NCBI GenBank assembly: GCA_010645155.1
Contig: CM021316.1
Coordinates: 406,551 to 470,550, forward strand
Length of the DNA stretch: 64,000 bases
DNA from: Tigriopus japonicus
Taxonomy: Eukaryota; Arthropoda; Copepoda; Harpacticoida; Harpacticidae
Direction: 5' to 3'
Shown: one piece after another, positions 59,762 through 64,000 of the stretch
Layout: the number at the start of each line of letters is the position of its first letter
Numbering within the stretch: the first letter of the stretch is position 1
Notes under the pieces: model-generated
Told to the model about the DNA's origin: nothing
The model's input: the letters and a program-made list of their open reading frames with translations, nothing else
Databases searched by the model: none
Program-made: the position numbers and the translations under genes

Positions 59762-60292
59762 GATAGTGTTCGATTCAAGTGGTCAAATTGCAATGCCAGA
59801 ATTCTCCACGCTTCTCTTGAAGCTGGAAGACGACTTTCTTGGGAGTTCAAACCAATTGTGCTGGCTTGGTGACTGCCCGATTAAGCCCTAAAAATATGAC
59901 GAGGCCGCCCCGACAAATTTCTCTCTTCGATCTCTTTTCGGCTCCATTTTTTCATGCAGTACATTACTCAGACTACTTCTAATACACGCCATTGATATAC
60001 AGTACGTAGTCTCCATCCACGTACTACAATTGTAGAGTGGCCATTGCATCGCACGCTGCAATTCTTGGCTCACCCAAATCCACCGGAGACTTACTTCATT
60101 TTTGTCTGGTGTCTGGCCAATCTCAATGCAATTGGCGGATGCAGTTTTTTCGCAAAAAGTAGTGCGTGAATCGAGCTGCGAATTTGAAAAGAACTCATTC
60201 GTTTTTGGATCTGCCAAAGGTAAGGAACAACCCTTCACAATAAACAATTTCCTCTTTTTCACTTGTCTTTTTTCAGCTTGACACATCTTACC
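59762..60292. promoter_or_regulatory. Divergent intergenic region between A2 and B2
   Basis: 531 bases between the start codons, less than half the 1240 bases of the A1-B1 pair. A shared bidirectional promoter is likely, but no specific motif could be defined by eye. Confidence 0.5.
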
Positions 60293-61126
60293 ATGCCAGG
60301 AAAAGTTTTCGTGTACATCTTGATGACGGTTTTGGTTAGACAACTATTGGCTGACAAATCAATGGAAACATTGGCAAACCAAAATTCCACTGAAGATTCT
60401 CGAAAGGGAAAAGGTTTAAATTCTTCAAACTTATTCAAACAATTCAAACAAAACAATTCAAACAATTAGCATTGTTGTATTGATTTGCTAACTTCACCTC
60501 ACCTTTTTTTTTAGTCTTATCTTTGTTTCAAATTGTTCAGTTCAAGGTAACCCTTTTTGAGTCACTAATTTTTGTATTCTTTCAGTTTGATGAGACTTAA
60601 GGTATTGTCGAAAAAGGTCTTGGTTTATCTTAGGATCCAATTTAGAGCTTCCAGTTTATGTTTTTTTTTATCGTGCAAAGTATCAATCACTCATGATTGA
60701 ACTTCTCCTTTAAGTTGTGAATCGCACGGAGAGACATTCCCGTCAAGGTGGTTATCTGTTTCTGTTTTTCTGTCGAATCATGTGGTTAATATGAATTCCG
60801 CAGAATTTATTGTCCAAACAGAGCCTGGACGGCAATTTGCCCCCGCAGGATTTATGGCGTTGTTTAACTAGCGCTTATTTGGCCATTCTGGATAACAATG
60901 CAATGCATTTTCCCCCCACCGAGTCTCGTGGTTTTGAGTGATTTTAACGCTGATTTATTTCCCTTTTAGAATGATCCGTGCTCAACTGGAGCAACTCGAA
61001 ATGGGACTTGCTACACACGTGAGATTTTTCAATTATAGTTTTCTACTAATTGTTGAGAGATGTTGGTCTTCAATGAGACTCTAACATCTTCGCATTTCAT
61101 TTTAGAAGGCGAATGTGAGAGTCGCG
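60293..61126 (+). CDS. CUB-family secreted protein B2, first four exons
   Basis: Exons 60293-60413, 60515-60546, 60970-61018, 61106-61126. Exons 2-4 have the same lengths (32, 49, 21) and phases as B1. Signal peptide MPGKVFVYILMTVLVRQLLA. Then DSRKGKVLSLFQIVQFK, NDPCSTGATRNGTCYT and QGECESRG, the start of the cysteine module. The next exon should begin with GG..GSC..GFGVCC. I do not see it in the 2.9 kb to the window end, where the mariner at 62520 sits in what would be intron 4. Either it lies to the right or B2 is broken. Confidence 0.8.
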
Positions 61127-62519
61127 GTAAGTTCAGATAATTTCCCTTTCAGATAGAAAAGAAAAATGTTATTATGGTTTATGATCATCGAAGAAGTATA
61201 TGATTGAATGTGATTGAATATTATTTGGATTTGGTCTCTAACGACAAGAAGAACCCATGGTAAGTGGATACTTATTCATAACCAAAGTGGAAAGTTACTC
61301 TTTTGACTTGATTTTCTTAAAAGTAAGTTCTTCCCTGAGCAAATTTTAAGACATGAGGGTTATCAACAATCAGCACTCATCACAAAATGTAGATTTTTCA
61401 TGCTCTCTATTATTACAAGAGGAAAACTATCTTGTGTTCTCTCATTTATTTCTCTCATTTAACATTTAAGCAATATCATGTTGTTAAACGTAGGTTTTTG
61501 TATTCTTTCTCAGCTTCTGATTTGCCTTCTGACGAAACTTGCACTCATTAGTTTTTCAATGTAACAAAGCTTGTAAAAAATGTATTCGGTACCATTAACT
61601 TTCCGTTACAATGTGACAATGAAATCATGCCCCCTTTCAAACTTATTTTTTTAAAACTTACTCTCGGAATAGCCGAATTTCCAAAACAGTGAATCATTGA
61701 TCAGTGTTTTGGTGTCTACTTTGGACCACATTCTAGCTTTCCTCATTCACCTATACGTTTTTGGCAGTGAAAATTTTCAGACTCATGTCAATGTTCATCT
61801 GTGTCATTTCACCCTTTATCATGCCCACGACCCTTACAGGAAACATTTCAGTGGTTGATTTTTCTTCATGAATAAGTTAAGTCAGGATACAATACAAAGC
61901 AAAACATACCCAAAGCAAAAAATTATTCAAAATTGACACGGGGATGACTTTGTTTCCCACTTTCTCACTGATCAACATTGCTTTGGAAAGGCAGCCCCAC
62001 AAAAATAGAAGGGTTTATAGAAGGGATATACCGGTACGGGGTCACGACTTTGTTGTCACATTGTAAGTACCACATTTAAACATCATCTCCATATAATGAA
62101 CATAGTGGATAAACCAATTTCTTAGTTGTTACAACTATATTGATGTGTATCTCTATTAGGTGAAAAAACCTGGTGATAATCGATACACTTAATGAAGAGT
62201 TGCTTGTATCCGTTTCCTTTGATTAAGGTCTTGAGCGTTGATTCGTGGATTGAATTTCCCCTATCTAATGTTTTTCCACTTTTTGGTGCTTATCGTCGCA
62301 ATCGTTAGATCATTATCTACTTTCTTGCCTCTCAACTCTTAGCACTGCAAAGTTTTGCTATTTTTTTCTTCTTCGCAGTTTGACCTCCAAATCATAAGAT
62401 TCACTAAAATGTTTAAAAGACAGAACACAGAAGTTGTATAGCAATCATACTTAATACCAAAATATTATACGAGTAGTATAATACCGTAGTACCATGCGTG
62501 AAAAGATTGAAACAAATTA
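61127..62519. other. Probable B2 intron 4, nothing recognised
   Basis: AT-rich, no repeats or exons that I could support. Confidence 0.4.
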
Positions 62520-63458
62520 CCGGGTGTTCGGATAAATTTAAACACTCTATGATGTTTTTGAAAAGTAACTCTAGATTGGTCAAATATGGTTATAGAGTTA
62601 AATCCAAATATTTGTAGGAAAGACCATTCATAGGACATCACGAATCACTCAATATAGCCGCCATTGACAGCAATGATCGCCTCCAAGCACTTCCGGAAGG
62701 CACAGCAAGTCTTCCTGATGTAGTCGCCGGACATGCTGTTCCACTACTGGTCAAGCTTGGACTTCATGGCCTTGACATTGGGGTGGCGAATGCGGCAGAC
62801 CTTGGACTCCACGTGCACCAGCCACAGTGCATGATCGAGCGGGTTGGCATCGGGGCTGTATGGTGGCCAATAGTTTTTTGGCCAGAAACTCAAAATGTCA
62901 GACTTCCCCCTCAAGAACTCCTGAGCCACCCTGGAGGTATGTGCTGGGGCCCCATCTCGTTGAAGGACGACATTTCCCGCACAGCGGTTCCTTACTGGAT
63001 CCACGGTCCAAGCGTGGACGGGGGCGTGCCGAAGTCTTCCGCCTGGGATCTGATTGACTTCAAGGGTTCGGCTATGACAGCTTTTCGCACCTGTTCCGGA
63101 TCAAGTTTGGGCTTCTTGCCACTTCCAGGCATCCTCTCGGGAGTTTTCTTGTTAATCACGTTGTAAATGAGTTGTAAAAGTTGTAAAGGACACACCCAAA
63201 TGCCGGAAGATCTTGGTAGGAGTGTTACCTGCCTCAAATAGCGCAAGAATCGAAACTCGCCTGTCGCATTTGGAGGACATTTTCTCGACAATGGCTCAAC
63301 CAATTTGGTTGATTTTTACAACACAGTTCAGAAAGAGGTAGTTGATTCTAGTTCTGGCTCGGTTTTTGAGTTTTGAGCAGCGATAGCAAAGTTATTAGTA
63401 TTTTATGTGGTTACATAAATGCGGTTATTGAGTGTGTAAATTTTTTCCGAACACTCGG
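62520..63458 (-). mobile_element. Mariner-type transposon with internally deleted transposase (939 bp)
   Basis: Ends CCGGGTGTTCGGATAAATTT and, reverse complement, CCGAGTGTTCGGAAAAAATT, both flanked by TA (62518-62519 and 63459-63460). The minus strand holds an N-terminal part (SSKC/SRKC-like start near 63281, then VSILALFEAGN-like frame and KKPKLDPEQVRKAV) and a C-terminal part (VVLQRDGAPAHTSRVAQEFL, YWPPYSPDANPLDHALW). The second and third catalytic Asp are visible, with 39 residues between them counted to NPLD. The region with the first Asp is missing, and frames shift. Confidence 0.88.
62744..63303 (-). pseudogene. Mariner-family transposase remnant
   Basis: Two open pieces, 63303-62992 and 63004-62744, cover the DNA-binding and the C-terminal catalytic regions of a Tc1/mariner DDxD transposase. 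QRDGAPAHTS and PYSPDANPLD are the family hallmarks. Loss of the central segment makes it inactive. Confidence 0.85.
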
Positions 63459-63518
63459 TAGATATCAGTGCGTCCCACCAGCTTCTAGAATGATTTTAAA
63501 ATAGCTTAGGTTGTGATG

Positions 63519-63641
63519 GGCCCAAAACTCTTTGATCGTTAATTTGTGGACCCCTGGACTTACCAACATCTGCTTGGTGGGCCCGTGTTAAGATGTTATC
63601 AAATTTGGTGGGCCTTGACCCTAAAGCGGTTACCGACCCTG
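63519..63641. repeat. Partial hAT-like MITE related to 38016-38235
   Basis: Inverted relative to the 38016 copy. CTTTGATCGTTAATTTGTGG and GGTGGGCC units match, and it ends ...CGGTTACCGACCCTG (reverse complement CAGGGTCGGTAACCG). The far end is missing. Confidence 0.7.
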
Positions 63642-64000
63642 CTATACTACACGATTTGTTTCAGTGTTATGATTTAGGCGTTAAAGCTAAACTTTTTAGT
63701 GACTCTAACATCTCCCTATGAAAGATGTTAAAGAACACCCGTGTTTTTGTCACTTAAAAGGCACAGCCTGTGATTACGTTGTAGTGCTGGAGTGCCATCT
63801 TTTATCCTCAAAATGATCGATCCCATTGACGCTTTTTCAAGGCGACAAGTTTAGCGTCTATGAAGAGATGAAGCGAAAATCAGGCCCATCTGGTGGTAAA
63901 AACATTTTCAAGTGTTTTGGCGAGGTTACTAACTCACACACTATGATTTAGCAATTCTTAAACACCACAGTATCGTAGCTGACCTCTGAGGGACTCGAAA

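Noticed and set aside
59888..60343. 151-codon minus ORF between A2 and B2
   Set aside because: Overlaps the B2 first exon in antisense and has no recognisable domain; probably chance in promoter DNA.
1..64000. CRISPR arrays, operons, riboswitches or bacterial ribosome sites
   Set aside because: Repeats here are transposon ends or minisatellites without regular spacers, and the genes are intron-rich eukaryotic ones.

Overview
This window looks like animal nuclear DNA, most likely from an arthropod and plausibly a copepod crustacean. Genes are split by many short GT-AG introns. The main gene family is the secreted, cysteine-rich CUB type that is expanded in crustaceans (inference from family style; no search was run). 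More than half of the recognisable content is transposable-element debris. There are two assembly gaps (3029-3754 and 27170-27232). I saw no bacterial operons, CRISPR arrays, rRNA or tRNA genes.

Layout. 1-2731: a minus-strand BEL/Pao LTR retrotransposon leaving the window on the left (gag, primer site, rearranged 5' LTR). 2749-4403: remains of a plus-strand LTR element (LTR, tRNA-Leu-like primer site, zinc knuckle, protease), split by a gap. 5020-10328: a decayed but near full-length minus-strand Ty3/Gypsy element with both LTRs and a hAT-like MITE inside its RNase H region. 10800-12000: a minisatellite and a long foldback element. 12355-14480: a Tc1-like transposon with internal direct repeats in its ends, whose transposase is split by a Mutator-like insertion with a 9-bp target duplication. 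16654-21616: a four-exon host gene for a secreted PAN/apple-like protein with a possible beta-propeller C-terminus; intron 2 carries a truncated BEL LTR. 22320-27169: two adjacent minus-strand CR1/jockey-like LINE copies.

29366-61126: the biological centre of the window, two divergent gene pairs. Gene A1 (minus, 29366-33609) is head-to-head with gene B1 (plus, 34850-45473). Gene A2 (minus, 56726-59761) is head-to-head with gene B2 (plus, from 60293). All encode signal-peptide proteins with a short cysteine module (GTC..EC...GG...C..GFGVCC) followed by CUB-type sequence. A1 and A2 share fourteen recognisable exons, twelve of them identical in length. B1 is complete (17 exons, 438 aa by my splice model). 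Only the first four exons of B2 are visible. The simplest reading is a duplication of a divergent pair, with A and B themselves ancient inverted paralogs. The introns of these genes are hot spots for MITE insertion.

The other gaps between genes hold LINE pieces (40053-41572, 49880-50966, 51120-51520), hAT- and mariner-like MITEs, a 235-bp near-perfect palindrome (52336-52571) and a decayed mariner-type transposon (62520-63458). Exon boundaries are my own reading of splice sites and reading phase, without transcript data.
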